This document shows, one piece after another, positions 8,263 through 16,183 of a stretch of 64,000 nucleotides of DNA. The notes under the pieces were generated by a model. It searched no databases. It was not told the origin of the DNA and was given only the letters and a program-made list of their open reading frames with translations. The stretch is from Actinophytocola glycyrrhizae. GTDB lineage: Bacteria; Actinomycetota; Actinomycetes; Mycobacteriales; Pseudonocardiaceae. The DNA is taken from the NCBI RefSeq assembly GCF_042653545.1, contig NZ_JBHSIS010000020.1:248001-312000 (forward strand), read 5' to 3'. Position 1 is the stretch's first letter. The number at the start of each line of letters is the position of its first letter. The translations under genes and the position numbers were made by a program.

Positions 8263-8290
8263 TGTACATTCGTACTAGTACAGATGTACA
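8263..8290. promoter_or_regulatory. 28 bp operator palindrome between enolase-like gene and SMR gene
   Basis: Two 14-base arms (TGTACATTCGTACT and, on the other strand, TGTACATCTGTACT) match at 12 of 14 positions with no spacer. The dyad lies between the divergent enolase-like and SMR genes. Its size and symmetry fit a TetR dimer-pair site, and the TetR gene at 8629 is the obvious partner. It would repress the efflux gene and probably the enolase-like gene as well. Confidence 0.8.
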
Positions 8291-8308
8291 TCTACCGAAA
8301 GTAACACG

Positions 8309-8632
8309 ATGCCGTACCTGTTTCTCCTTGCCGCGATCGTCTTCGAGGTGATCGCGACGAGCCTGCTGAAGTTGACCGAAGGGTTCACGAAGCTGTGGCC
8401 GACCGTCGCCACGCTGACCGGCTACACCGCCGCGTTCGCCGCGCTGGCCGTGGCGATCAGGCAGGACCTGCCGGTCGGCGTCGCGTACGCCATGTGGTCC
8501 GGGCTCGGCACGGCCGCGATCGTGGCCATCGGAGTCGCGTTCCTCGGTGAGTCGATCAGCCTTCAGAAGATCGCGGGCGTCGCGCTCGTCATCGGCGGCG
8601 TCGTGGTGCTCAACCTGGGTGGTGCGCATTGA
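8309..8632 (+). CDS. Small multidrug resistance (SMR) efflux protein, QacE/EmrE type
   Basis: A 107-residue protein with four membrane helices. The essential membrane Glu sits in IVFEVIATSLLK (about residue 13), and the third helix carries VGVAYAMWSGLG, the SMR signature. The pattern VIATSLLKLTEGFTKLWPT fits the drug-exporting EmrE/QacE branch, which uses the proton gradient to expel cationic compounds. It starts 18 bp downstream of a large palindrome. The following TetR gene overlaps its stop codon, so pump and regulator form a self-controlled unit. Confidence 0.93.
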   Translation: MPYLFLLAAIVFEVIATSLLKLTEGFTKLWPTVATLTGYTAAFAALAVAIRQDLPVGVAYAMWSGLGTAAIVAIGVAFLGESISLQKIAGVALVIGGVVVLNLGGAH

Positions 8633-9168
8633 GCGCCCGGCGTGATCCGGAGGCCAGGCGCCGCAAGATCGTGACCGCCGCCGTGCGGGCGATCGCGGAC
8701 GTCGGCGTCGGCAACGTCACCCACCGCAGGATCGCCGAGCTGGCCGGGGTTCCGCTCGGGTCGACCACCTACTACTTCCCGACGCTCGACGACCTCGTCG
8801 CCGCCGCGTTGCGCGAGGCCATCGAGTACGCGCGCGCCGACCTCGAGGCATGGGCCGACGAGCTGCAGGCGAGCGAGGACGTGCCGGGGACGTTCGTCGA
8901 GGCGACGTTGCGGTACCTCGACAACCGGGAACAGGTGCTGCTCGAGTACGAGCTTTATCTCGCGGCCGCGCGGATGCCCGACCTGCGGCCGCTGGCCCAG
9001 CTGTGGATCGACGGCCTGCGCGGCATCTGCGCCCGGTTCGCGGGCAAGGACCGGGGTTTCGCGCTCGCCGCACTCATCGACGGGCACCTGATGCAGGCGC
9101 TCGTCACCGCCGAACCGGTCGACGTCGACGCGTTGCGCGCAGGCGTCGACCGGCTCGTCGGGGGATGA
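8629..9168 (+). CDS. TetR-family repressor of the adjacent SMR pump
   Basis: A 179-residue regulator with an N-terminal helix-turn-helix: AAVRAIADVGVGNVTHRRIAELAGV followed by LGSTTYYFPTLDDL. The C-terminal part is helical and ligand binding. Translation starts at a TTG (8629) that overlaps the SMR stop, so levels of pump and regulator are coupled. The 28 bp dyad at 8263-8290 is the probable binding site. The inducer is likely a substrate of the pump. Confidence 0.9.
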   Translation: MSARRDPEARRRKIVTAAVRAIADVGVGNVTHRRIAELAGVPLGSTTYYFPTLDDLVAAALREAIEYARADLEAWADELQASEDVPGTFVEATLRYLDNREQVLLEYELYLAAARMPDLRPLAQLWIDGLRGICARFAGKDRGFALAALIDGHLMQALVTAEPVDVDALRAGVDRLVGG

Positions 9169-9180
9169 TCCGGGCCGCGG

Positions 9181-9558
9181 TCACGGGACGAGCAGGAGCA
9201 CGCTGATCACCAGCATCACCGCGGCGGTGGCCCCGTGGATGCCGTAGACGGCCGTCTTCGGTCCGTTGTTGCGCAGCACGATCAGCGCGTCACCGGCGGG
9301 TATGCCGGTGGCGGCCAGCATGAACCAGCCCAGCACGTCGGTCGGCGCGCCGGCCAGCAGGATCAGGATGAAGACCCCGGAGGCGATGTCGCGTACGGCC
9401 TTGACGGACAGCCATGCCTGGAAGTTCGGGTCCTCGGTCCGCGTGCCGGGGATGCCGAAGCCGACCGCGGCCTGCGGTGCCCAGAAGGCACGCACGCCGA
9501 CGAGGATGATGCCTGCGCCGATCAGTCCGGCGAGCACGCTGGCGACGTTGATGAGCAT
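9181..9558 (-). CDS. DUF4267-type small membrane protein
   Basis: A 125-residue protein with four predicted membrane segments: around residues 3-22, 50-70, 74-92 and 103-123. The sequence resembles the DUF4267 family of unknown function (GVRAFWAPQAAVGFGIP, then SVKAVRDIASG). I chose the ATG at 9558 because GGGAGGGAA stands seven bases before it; a longer in-frame start at 9588 lacks such a site. It is divergent from a TetR gene, and two matching palindromes lie between them, so it is the likely target of that regulator. Confidence 0.8.
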   Translation of the reverse strand: MLINVASVLAGLIGAGIILVGVRAFWAPQAAVGFGIPGTRTEDPNFQAWLSVKAVRDIASGVFILILLAGAPTDVLGWFMLAATGIPAGDALIVLRNNGPKTAVYGIHGATAAVMLVISVLLLVP

Positions 9559-9594
9559 GCGTTGTTCCCTCCCGGTGGTGGCACCCACAGATTT

Positions 9595-9607
9595 CTAGCG
9601 GCGCTAG
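9595..9607. promoter_or_regulatory. Operator palindrome 1 (CTAGCGGCGCTAG)
   Basis: Inverted repeat CTAGC-N3-GCTAG in the divergent region between the DUF4267 gene and the TetR gene. A second copy with the same arms is 51 bp away, which argues for a real binding site of the TetR protein. Confidence 0.7.
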
Positions 9608-9645
9608 TGGCGGTAGCAACGATAGTATTATCTCTGGCAGCTTGT

Positions 9646-9658
9646 CTAGCGTTGCTAG
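9646..9658. promoter_or_regulatory. Operator palindrome 2 (CTAGCGTTGCTAG)
   Basis: Second CTAGC-N3-GCTAG dyad, 9 bp before the TetR start at 9668 and 51 bp centre to centre from the first. A short A/T-rich stretch between the two (GATAGTATTATCT) could hold the promoter elements. Confidence 0.7.
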
Positions 9659-9667
9659 GATGTTGGC

Positions 9668-10243
9668 ATGTCCGCCGTCAACGAGCGCCGTGAACGTGAA
9701 CGCGTCCACCGTCACCAACTGATCATCACGGCCGCGCGAGAACTCGCGGAAACCGAGGGCTGGGAGGCGGTGACGACACGCAGGCTCGCGGAACGCGTCG
9801 AGTACAGCCAGCCGGTGCTGTACAGCCACTTCGACGGCAAGAGCGCCATCGTGAGCGCCGTCGCCCTCGACGGTTTCAGAGAGCTCGGTGCCTGCCTGCG
9901 CCGCGCACGGCAGGCCGCCCCCGTCCAGGAGCAGGCCCTGCGCGCCGTCTGCCGCGCCTACCTGGATTTCGCGACCGAGCGGCCCGCCCTGTACCAGGCC
10001 ATGTTCGTCCTGCCCACCGACCTGAAGTTCGCGAGCGCCGAGACACCGGCCCAGCTACGGGACGCCTTCGACGAGTTCGTCGGCTGCTTCCGCGTGGACA
10101 ACGAGCGACGCGAACTGTTCGCCGAAGTCATCTGGAGCACGTTGCACGGCCTGGCCGTCCTGTCCGACAGCGGCCGCATCCCCCCGGCGGGCCAGGAGGA
10201 ACGGCTCGACTTCCTCGTCGCCCGGATCGGTGACCACCGGTGA
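9668..10243 (+). CDS. TetR/AcrR-family regulator
   Basis: A 191-residue regulator. The helix-turn-helix reads AARELAETEGWEAVTTRRLAERVEYSQPVLYSHFDGKSAI. The C-terminal half (ALRAVCRAYLDFATERPALYQAMF) resembles the WHG-type TetR ligand domain. It is divergent from the DUF4267 membrane protein and separated from it by two identical-arm palindromes. This arrangement suggests that it represses both genes. It is followed by a repeat-rich stretch and the convergent MFS gene. Confidence 0.88.
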   Translation: MSAVNERRERERVHRHQLIITAARELAETEGWEAVTTRRLAERVEYSQPVLYSHFDGKSAIVSAVALDGFRELGACLRRARQAAPVQEQALRAVCRAYLDFATERPALYQAMFVLPTDLKFASAETPAQLRDAFDEFVGCFRVDNERRELFAEVIWSTLHGLAVLSDSGRIPPAGQEERLDFLVARIGDHR

Positions 10244-10260
10244 AGGCCGGGGAACCGGGA

Positions 10261-10272
10261 GATCATGTGAAG
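10261..10272 (+). repeat. Half copy of the dispersed GATCATGTGAAG repeat
   Basis: The 12 bases GATCATGTGAAG match the core of the 33 bp repeat at 10367-10399, in inverted orientation. With A at 10260 and T at 10382 the two form 13-base inverted ends around a 120 bp segment between the TetR and MFS genes. Confidence 0.7.
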
Positions 10273-10319
10273 GCGCGGCGTGGTGGGCTTGCGTCACCGT
10301 CGGGGTGCTTTGGCATGTT

Positions 10320-10348
10320 CCTGCTTCGCAGGGCCCGCTTCGCGGGCC
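10320..10348. terminator. Two abutting stem-loops, probable bidirectional terminator
   Basis: CCTGC-TTC-GCAGG (10320-10332) is followed directly by GGCCCGC-TTC-GCGGGCC (10332-10348). Both stems are perfect. They lie between the convergent TetR and MFS genes, so they could stop transcription from both sides. No T-run follows, as is usual in high-GC actinomycetes. Confidence 0.6.
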
Positions 10349-10366
10349 TTGGCGCTGCGCGCGGGC

Positions 10367-10399
10367 TCACTTCACATGATCTGCACGGAATCGATCATC
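10367..10399 (-). repeat. 33 bp dispersed repeat, copy A
   Basis: Read on the minus strand, this segment matches 41010-41042 at 30 of 33 positions (core GATTCCGTG, then AGATCATGTGAAGTGA). It covers the last codons and stop of the MFS gene, so the repeat supplies that protein's C-terminus (about the last ten residues). Confidence 0.75.
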
Positions 10400-11863
10400 T
10401 AGTGGGTGGTGCTCGGCTCGTGCCTGGGCGCGGCAGTGGGGTGCGGCGGGCGGGAGGTCAGCCGTCGTGGCCGGGCGGCGGCCCGGGATCAAAGCGGCGA
10501 CGGTCAGGGCGAGCAGCGCCGCCGCCGCGCCGATCAGGAGGATGGTGGTGAACGCGGTCCGGTCCGGGACGACATGACCGCTCACCGTCGTGGTCATGGT
10601 GGCCAGGAACAGCCCCGTCACCGCGCTGGCGGTGGAGGTGCCCAACGACCGGCAGAGGTTGTTCAGGCTGTTGGCCGCCGCGGTCTGGCTGACGGGGACC
10701 GCGCTCATGATGAGCGAGGGCATCGCCCCGTAGGCGAGCCCGATGCCGGACCCGACGAGGGCGGAGCAGACGAGCAACTGCCAGAGCTGGGCGTGCCACA
10801 GCGTCGCGAAGCCGTAGCCGCACGCGACGACCAAGGCACCGGCCATGAGCGTCGTCCGCGGTCCGGAGCGGACGGTGATCATGGCCGACACCGGCGACAT
10901 GGCGATCATGCACACCCCGCCCGGTGCCTGTAGGAGGCCGGCGACGAGCATCGACTCGCCGAACCCGTACCCCGCTGCCGTGGGCATCTGCAGGAGCTGG
11001 GTGAACACCAGCGAGCTGATCAACATGGAGAAGCCGAAGATCAGCGAGGCGGTGTTGGTGAGCAGGACCCGCGGCCGCCGGCTCACCCGCAGGTCGATCA
11101 GCGGCTGCGGGGTGCGCAGCTCCCACACACCGAACAGCACCAGCAGCGTGGCCGCGCCCGCGAACGAGCCGAGGGTGACGCCGCCGGTCCACCCCCAGGT
11201 TCCGCCCTTGGCGACGGCGAGGAACAGGCAGACCAGCGCGGTGGACAACAGCAGCGCCCCCAGCGGATCGAACCGCCCGCCCGGCGGCCGCGCCGTACCG
11301 GGTACGACGAGCAGGACGAGTACACCCGCCCCGGCTGCCAGCCCACCCGCGGTCCAGAACAGAACCCGCCAGTCGGCGTACTGCGCGAGCAACGCCGACA
11401 GCGGAACTCCCAGGGCGGCCCCGACGCCGAGCGACGTGCTCATCACCGACGTCGCGGAGGCCAGCCGGTCCTTCGGCAGGTGGTCGCGAAGCAGGCTGAT
11501 GCCCAGCGACACCACGCCCGCGGCGGTGCCCTGCAGGGCGCGACCGGCGACGAACCAGCCCAGCGACGTGCTGAGCGCGGTCACCGCGGAACCCGTGACC
11601 AGAAACGCGAGACAGGACAGCAGTATGCGCCGCTTGCCCCACATGTCGGCGAGCCGGCCGACGATCGGGATCGACACCGCCCCCGCGATCAACGTGGCCG
11701 TCACGGCCCACGAGGCGTTGCCCGGCGTCGTGTGCAGCAGCGCAGGCAGATGGGGCAGCAACGGGATGACGAAGGTCTGTTGCAACGACACCGTGATCCC
11801 TGCGAGGGCGAGTACGGCGACGAGCGTCCTCGGTGGCGATGTCACGGGTTCCGGCTGGTTCAC
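10367..11863 (-). CDS. MFS multidrug exporter, DHA2-like
   Basis: A 498-residue transporter with about 14 membrane segments. The motif GRLADMWGKRR between helices 2 and 3 is the MFS loop signature, and GVGAALGVPLSALLAQYADWRVLFW is the antiporter motif C region of DHA exporters. Such proteins export drugs in exchange for protons. Translation starts at GTG 11863, three bases after the DUF3159 stop, so the two are in one operon. The C-terminus is soluble and ends inside a dispersed repeat, which suggests that the reading frame was extended or replaced by repeat insertion. Confidence 0.88.
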   Translation of the reverse strand: MNQPEPVTSPPRTLVAVLALAGITVSLQQTFVIPLLPHLPALLHTTPGNASWAVTATLIAGAVSIPIVGRLADMWGKRRILLSCLAFLVTGSAVTALSTSLGWFVAGRALQGTAAGVVSLGISLLRDHLPKDRLASATSVMSTSLGVGAALGVPLSALLAQYADWRVLFWTAGGLAAGAGVLVLLVVPGTARPPGGRFDPLGALLLSTALVCLFLAVAKGGTWGWTGGVTLGSFAGAATLLVLFGVWELRTPQPLIDLRVSRRPRVLLTNTASLIFGFSMLISSLVFTQLLQMPTAAGYGFGESMLVAGLLQAPGGVCMIAMSPVSAMITVRSGPRTTLMAGALVVACGYGFATLWHAQLWQLLVCSALVGSGIGLAYGAMPSLIMSAVPVSQTAAANSLNNLCRSLGTSTASAVTGLFLATMTTTVSGHVVPDRTAFTTILLIGAAAALLALTVAALIPGRRPATTADLPPAAPHCRAQARAEHHPLDDRFRADHVK

Positions 11864-11866
11864 GGG

Positions 11867-12577
11867 TTACTCGGCCGGCTTGTGGCCGGTGTCCCCGATG
11901 CCGTCGCCGGTGTCCGCCTTCTTCGGGACGAACTGCTTGCTGCTGCGACGGAAGGCCCACACGATGACGATCACGACGAGCGCCGACAGCGGCGTGCCCA
12001 TCGCGATGCGGGCGACACCGAGCGCGCTGGTGTTGTCGTTGATGTAGAGCCACTGCTGGAGGGCGAACCGGGCGGCCAGCACACCGGCGGCGGCAAGGGT
12101 GGCGACGGTGTGGGCGCGCAGGACCCGCCGATCGGTTCGCCACCGGTACTTGCCGCCGTGCACGAAGTTCCAGATGACCCCCGTGACCGGCCGGCGGGTC
12201 AGCACCGAGCCGAGAGCGATCACGAAGCCCGCGAAGTAGGCCCAGATCCCCACCATGAAGTAGTTCTTCGCCGACCCGGTCAGGGCCACGATCCCGGCGG
12301 CGATCGCGACGCCGACCAGGCTGCCGACAGCCGAGGTCCAGCGCTCACCGCGCACGAGTCGGAACACCGTCAACCCCGCCCCCGCCAGCAGGGCGACGGT
12401 GATCGTCACCGCCAACGGGAGGACGAGGTTCGCTGTCACGAACACGACGACGGGGACAGCGGTGTAGACGAAGCCCATCCGCGTGCCCATGCGGGCGAGC
12501 ACCGCCTCCTCCCGGGTGGGCCCGGGGGTGGTCGTGTGGTCGTCGTCCGTCGTGTCCTGTTGCCGCAGCTTGGTCAT
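11867..12577 (-). CDS. DUF3159 membrane protein
   Basis: A 236-residue membrane protein with about six hydrophobic segments and the DUF3159 pattern GSAKNYFMVGIWAYFAGFVIALGS, then RPVTGVIW. The function of the family is not known. The N-terminal 35 residues are polar and rich in Thr and Asp. The C-terminal tail (RRSSKQFVPKKADTGDG) is charged. The gene is directly followed by the MFS exporter. Between it and the upstream P450 operon there is a gap of 50 bp, so it may lie in the same transcript. Confidence 0.82.
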   Translation of the reverse strand: MTKLRQQDTTDDDHTTTPGPTREEAVLARMGTRMGFVYTAVPVVVFVTANLVLPLAVTITVALLAGAGLTVFRLVRGERWTSAVGSLVGVAIAAGIVALTGSAKNYFMVGIWAYFAGFVIALGSVLTRRPVTGVIWNFVHGGKYRWRTDRRVLRAHTVATLAAAGVLAARFALQQWLYINDNTSALGVARIAMGTPLSALVVIVIVWAFRRSSKQFVPKKADTGDGIGDTGHKPAE

Positions 12578-12627
12578 GGGTCGGTTCGTCCTTTCCGGCG
12601 GTGCGCCGGCGTTGGCGAGTGAGGAGG

Positions 12628-13878
12628 TCAGGAAGTGGCGGCGGCGGAGCGCGTGGACATCGACGTCCTGGCGAACGCGATGGCTTCGTCGAAGCGGGCG
12701 CGTTGGGCGATGAGTCGGCGGTACTTCATGACGTGGCGCTGCCCGTTCAGGGTCAGCACCCCGCTCAGCCGGTCGCCCTCGCGGTACAGCGCGACGAAGT
12801 GGTCACCGGCAGGGTCGCCCGAGACGATCTCGTGACCGTCGTTGGTGGTGACACCGGCGAACTGGATGCGCGAGCCGTACCAGTCCGACCAGAAGTACGG
12901 GACCGTCGCGTAGGACTGGGCATCCGGTGACACCGCGTTGCGCGCGGCGCGCGCCCCCTGCTCGGCGGCGGCGGACCAGTGCTCGGTCCGCATCGAGCGG
13001 TCGAACAGGGGGTTGTGCCAGCGGGCGACGTCCCCCGCGGCGTAGATGCCTGGGGCGCCGGCGCGGAGGAACTCGTCGCAGACCACGCCGTTGTCGACGG
13101 GCAGTCCGCTGTCGGCGAGCCAGTCGGTGCGGGGCACCGCTCCGATCCCGACGACGACCAGGTCGGCGTCGACCACGGTGCCGTCGGCGAGACGGACGCC
13201 CTCGACGCGGCTGGTGCCCTCGACCGCGACCACTGCCTGTCCGCAGCGCAGCGCGGTGCCGTTGCGGGTGTGCAGCAACGCCAGCGCGGTACCGAGGCCG
13301 GGCCCGACGGAGCGGGCCAGGGGAGTCGGCAGGGCCTCCACGACCGTGGTCGGCAAACCGCGCCTGCGGGCCGCCGAGGCGACCTCGGACCCGATGAACC
13401 CGGCCCCCACGACGACGGTGCGAGCACCCTGGTCGAGGGCGCGGCGAACCGCACGCGCATCGTCCAGGGTGCGCAGGACGTGCACACCCGCCAAACCTTC
13501 GGTGCCCGGCAGTCCGCGGGCCGCGGCGCCGGTGGCGACGACCAGCGCGCCGTAGGCCACCTCGTCGCCGCCGGCGTGCACGACCTGGGCGTCCGGATCG
13601 AGTCCGGTGGCCGGGGCGTCGAGCAGCAGTTCCACGCCCAGCTCGTCGACGAACTCGGCACGGCTGCGGAAGGTCACCGGGTCGGTCGGGCCTTCGGGGG
13701 CCAGCAGCTCCTTCGACAGCGGCGGCCGGTCGTAGGGCAGGTGGGGCTCGTCGCCGATCAGGGTGATACGGCCGGCGAACCCGGCCTTGCGCGCGGCCTC
13801 GACCGCACGCAGGCCGGCGAGCGAGGCGCCGACGACAACGAGTGAGCTGGGTCCGGTGTGGCCCGTCGCGGCGCTCAC
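12628..13878 (-). CDS. Ferredoxin reductase (FAD/NADH) for cytochrome P450
   Basis: A 416-residue flavoprotein of the putidaredoxin-reductase type that moves electrons from NAD(P)H to a ferredoxin. The FAD site is near the start (VVVGASLAGLRAVEAAR), the NAD site is at about 150-170 (VVVGAGFIGSEVAS), and the second FAD motif reads GIYAAGDVARW. The tail GVLTLNGQRHVMKYRRLI fits the family. It is the third gene of the P450-ferredoxin-reductase operon. Its GTG start overlaps the ferredoxin stop by four bases. Confidence 0.93.
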   Translation of the reverse strand: MSAATGHTGPSSLVVVGASLAGLRAVEAARKAGFAGRITLIGDEPHLPYDRPPLSKELLAPEGPTDPVTFRSRAEFVDELGVELLLDAPATGLDPDAQVVHAGGDEVAYGALVVATGAAARGLPGTEGLAGVHVLRTLDDARAVRRALDQGARTVVVGAGFIGSEVASAARRRGLPTTVVEALPTPLARSVGPGLGTALALLHTRNGTALRCGQAVVAVEGTSRVEGVRLADGTVVDADLVVVGIGAVPRTDWLADSGLPVDNGVVCDEFLRAGAPGIYAAGDVARWHNPLFDRSMRTEHWSAAAEQGARAARNAVSPDAQSYATVPYFWSDWYGSRIQFAGVTTNDGHEIVSGDPAGDHFVALYREGDRLSGVLTLNGQRHVMKYRRLIAQRARFDEAIAFARTSMSTRSAAATS

Positions 13879-14066
13879 AACCGCAGCCCCAGGGCCATGG
13901 TGGGGCAGCCCTCGACGGCCTCGGTCACCTCGTTCTGGGCGTCTTCGGGTACGTCGGCGGACAGCACGACCAGCTCACCGTTGTCGTCCACCTCGAACAC
14001 GGTCGGCGCGAGAGCCTCGCAGATTCCGATACCGGTGCACCTGGCCCGGTCCAGGACGATCCTCAT
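13875..14066 (-). CDS. [3Fe-4S] ferredoxin, P450 partner
   Basis: A 63-residue ferredoxin with three conserved Cys: two in RCTGIGICEALAP (spaced by five residues) and one in EGCPTMAL. The position where a fourth ligand would stand in [4Fe-4S] forms is Ile, so a [3Fe-4S] cluster is expected. Such ferredoxins pass electrons from the reductase to the P450. Its start overlaps the P450 stop by four bases and its stop overlaps the reductase start, giving tight stoichiometric coupling. Confidence 0.93.
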   Translation of the reverse strand: MRIVLDRARCTGIGICEALAPTVFEVDDNGELVVLSADVPEDAQNEVTEAVEGCPTMALGLRL

Positions 14067-15265
14067 CGGACGGTGGCCCTCTCGTTCGCGGAACCCAGGC
14101 GGACGTGCATGGTCCGGATGCCGGGCACCATGGTCGAGCGCATCCGCAGCACCTCACCGGTGAGCTCGACGCGGTCGAAGCGGGCGAGGAACTCCTCGAA
14201 GAACACCCGGGCCTCGAGCCGGGCCAGCGACAGGCCCAGGCAGGCGTGCTCGCCCGTACCGAAGGCCAGGTGCGGGTTGGGCCGGCGGGTAATGTCGAAC
14301 TGCTCGGCGGTGTCGCCGAAGACGTCCTCGTCACGGTTGGCGGCGCCGTAGAGCAGCACGACCGCTTGCCCCTTCCTGATGGTCCTGCCGCGCAGTTCGA
14401 CGTCCTCGGTGGCCCAGCGGGTCATGTGCGTGACCGGGGTGACGTAGCGCAGCATCTCCTCGACCGCGGTGGGGATCAGGCTCGGGTCCTCGACGAGCGT
14501 CCGCAGCTGCGCGGGGTGGTTGACCAGGGCGATGGTGCCCAGCGCGATCAGGTTGCGTGTCGTCTCGTTGCCGGCGACGAGCAGCAGGTGCAGGAACGCC
14601 ATGAGCTCGTCGTGGGACAGGCGCTCGCCGTCGACCTCGGCCTCCATCAGGATCGAGATGAGGTCGTTGGTGCGGTCCTGCTCGCGCAGGTCGATCAACT
14701 GGCGGAAGTAGGCGGTCAGGGCCCCGAACGCCTCCTGCGAGGTCAACGTGACGTCGGGGTCGGCCGAGCCGACGGAGGCGTCGGACCAGGCGCGGAACCG
14801 CTCCCAGTCCTCGGCCGGTGCCCCGAGCAGGTCGGCGATGATGCGGACCGGGACCTTGGCGACGAACCCTTCTGCGTACTCCAGTTCGACGCCCGCCTTC
14901 GCGGAGTCCAGCACACCGCGCACGATCGCGCGGACGTCGGGCTCCATCGCGTTGATGTGCCTCGGGGTGAAGCCCTTCGAGATCAGCTGGCGCATTGCCT
15001 TGTGCCGCGGTGGATCGGTTGTGATCAGCATCGGGCGCGGGTCGACCGTCCGAGGCTTGCCGTCGGGCATCAGCACCCCCTTCGCCGACGAGAACAGTTG
15101 CGGCCGCGAGCCGATGAACTTGATGTCGTCGTGGCGTGTGATGCCCCAGAACCCGCCGTTGGCGCTGGTCCAGTGCACCGGGGAGTTGTGGCGCAGGTCC
15201 CGGTAGGCCGGTGCGGGGTCGCCGATGTAGAAGTCCGGCAGGTGTAGCGGGTAGTTCGGCTCCAT
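14063..15265 (-). CDS. Cytochrome P450 (complete three-component operon)
   Basis: A 400-residue soluble bacterial P450. Landmarks are the oxygen-activation helix LLLVAGNETTRNL (about 228-239), the ExxR motif EEMLR (about 269-273) and the heme-binding loop FGTGEHACLG with the axial Cys at about 342. The general style, including GRTIRKGQAVVLLYGAANRDEDVF, is like P450s acting on terpenoids, steroids or fatty side chains, but the substrate cannot be read from sequence. It leads the P450-ferredoxin-reductase operon and is divergent from a MarR gene that probably controls it. Confidence 0.94.
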   Translation of the reverse strand: MEPNYPLHLPDFYIGDPAPAYRDLRHNSPVHWTSANGGFWGITRHDDIKFIGSRPQLFSSAKGVLMPDGKPRTVDPRPMLITTDPPRHKAMRQLISKGFTPRHINAMEPDVRAIVRGVLDSAKAGVELEYAEGFVAKVPVRIIADLLGAPAEDWERFRAWSDASVGSADPDVTLTSQEAFGALTAYFRQLIDLREQDRTNDLISILMEAEVDGERLSHDELMAFLHLLLVAGNETTRNLIALGTIALVNHPAQLRTLVEDPSLIPTAVEEMLRYVTPVTHMTRWATEDVELRGRTIRKGQAVVLLYGAANRDEDVFGDTAEQFDITRRPNPHLAFGTGEHACLGLSLARLEARVFFEEFLARFDRVELTGEVLRMRSTMVPGIRTMHVRLGSANERATVR

Positions 15266-15345
15266 GCGCGGTTCCCCTTCGGTGGTGGGTGTGGGTGGCG
15301 GTGCGCTCCGGCAGGGTCCTCAAGAGCACCTACCGCACAGCTCAG

Positions 15346-15396
15346 ATAGGAGACACACTACACGTAAAATATGACGCCGTCTGCACGTATTTCAGC
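15346..15396. promoter_or_regulatory. Divergent control region of P450 operon and MarR gene, with TACGTG half-sites
   Basis: The 278 bp between the P450 and MarR starts is A/T-richer than its surroundings. On the minus strand it holds the similar words ATTTTACGTGTAG and AAATACGTGCAG, about 22 bp apart. They could be binding sites for the divergent MarR regulator. A further TACACGTGAATT word lies at about 15471. I see no gene in this stretch. Confidence 0.35.
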
Positions 15397-15543
15397 TGCG
15401 GTCCGGTGCTGCCGCCCAAGTCGGCCGAGTGTTGGGGCAGGTGCTCGCGTACATTGTTAGGAAGCGGTGTACACGTGAATTCGCATCAAGCGGCAGCGTG
15501 ACCCACACTCGGCAGCTCGACGATTGGACGCGGTGACGCCAGC

Positions 15544-16158
15544 ATGACGACGACCCACGGCGATGCGGACACAGGCGGCCCGACCCCTGCCCTGCCTTCC
15601 TCGACGGGCCGGGACGGACGAGAGCGGAGCGGGCGCATGACGCGACAGACACTCGAGAACCGGGTCTTCGACGCGATGGCGTCACTCACGCGGACGACGG
15701 AGGATTTTTTCGAGCGGGTCGCCGGCGACATCTCGCCCGGGCTGCGCCGCGGCACCGCCTCGCCGCTGTTCGTACTGCACCGGGCCGGACCACTGCGGGT
15801 GTCGCAGCTCGCCGAGGAGCTGGGCCTGGACCGGACGACGGTGACGCGTCACCTCGACGACCTGGAGTCCCGCGGCTTGGTGGCCCGGCAACCCGACGAG
15901 CGAGACCGGCGCGCGATGGTGGTGAGCCTGACCGCGACGGCCCAGGGCTTCCTCGATGACATGCGGGTGCGCAACCGGGCGTTGATCCGGCGCATCTGCG
16001 CGGACTGGACGCGTGAAGAGCGGGCGACGTTCGGGCTGCTGCTGCCGCGCTTCGCCGCCGAGGGCGAGCGGGTGTTCGGCAGCGTGCCGACGTCGGGAAC
16101 CGTGGGACCTCGTGACCGTTCGCGTGGGACTGGCCGGGGCCCGGTCAAACGGGGGTGA
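15544..16158 (+). CDS. MarR-family regulator
   Basis: A winged-helix regulator of up to 204 residues. The core reads ISPGLRRGTASPLFVLHRAGPLRVSQLAEELGLDRTTVTRHLDDLESRGLVARQPDERDRRAMVVSLT, only part of which is needed to recognise MarR. The first 30 residues are polar and not part of the family fold, so the ATG at 15637 (MTRQTLENR) is a realistic alternative start. It is divergent from the P450 operon, the usual layout for a MarR repressor and its target. The C-terminal 25 residues are basic and probably disordered. Confidence 0.88.
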   Translation: MTTTHGDADTGGPTPALPSSTGRDGRERSGRMTRQTLENRVFDAMASLTRTTEDFFERVAGDISPGLRRGTASPLFVLHRAGPLRVSQLAEELGLDRTTVTRHLDDLESRGLVARQPDERDRRAMVVSLTATAQGFLDDMRVRNRALIRRICADWTREERATFGLLLPRFAAEGERVFGSVPTSGTVGPRDRSRGTGRGPVKRG

Positions 16159-16183
16159 GGCGCGCGGCCGAGACCGAGTTGGT

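Noticed and set aside
7110..8291. Start of the enolase-like gene at the ATG at 8291
   Set aside because: That ATG lies at the edge of the 28 bp operator and the added residues do not match the family. The GTG at 8243 fits better.
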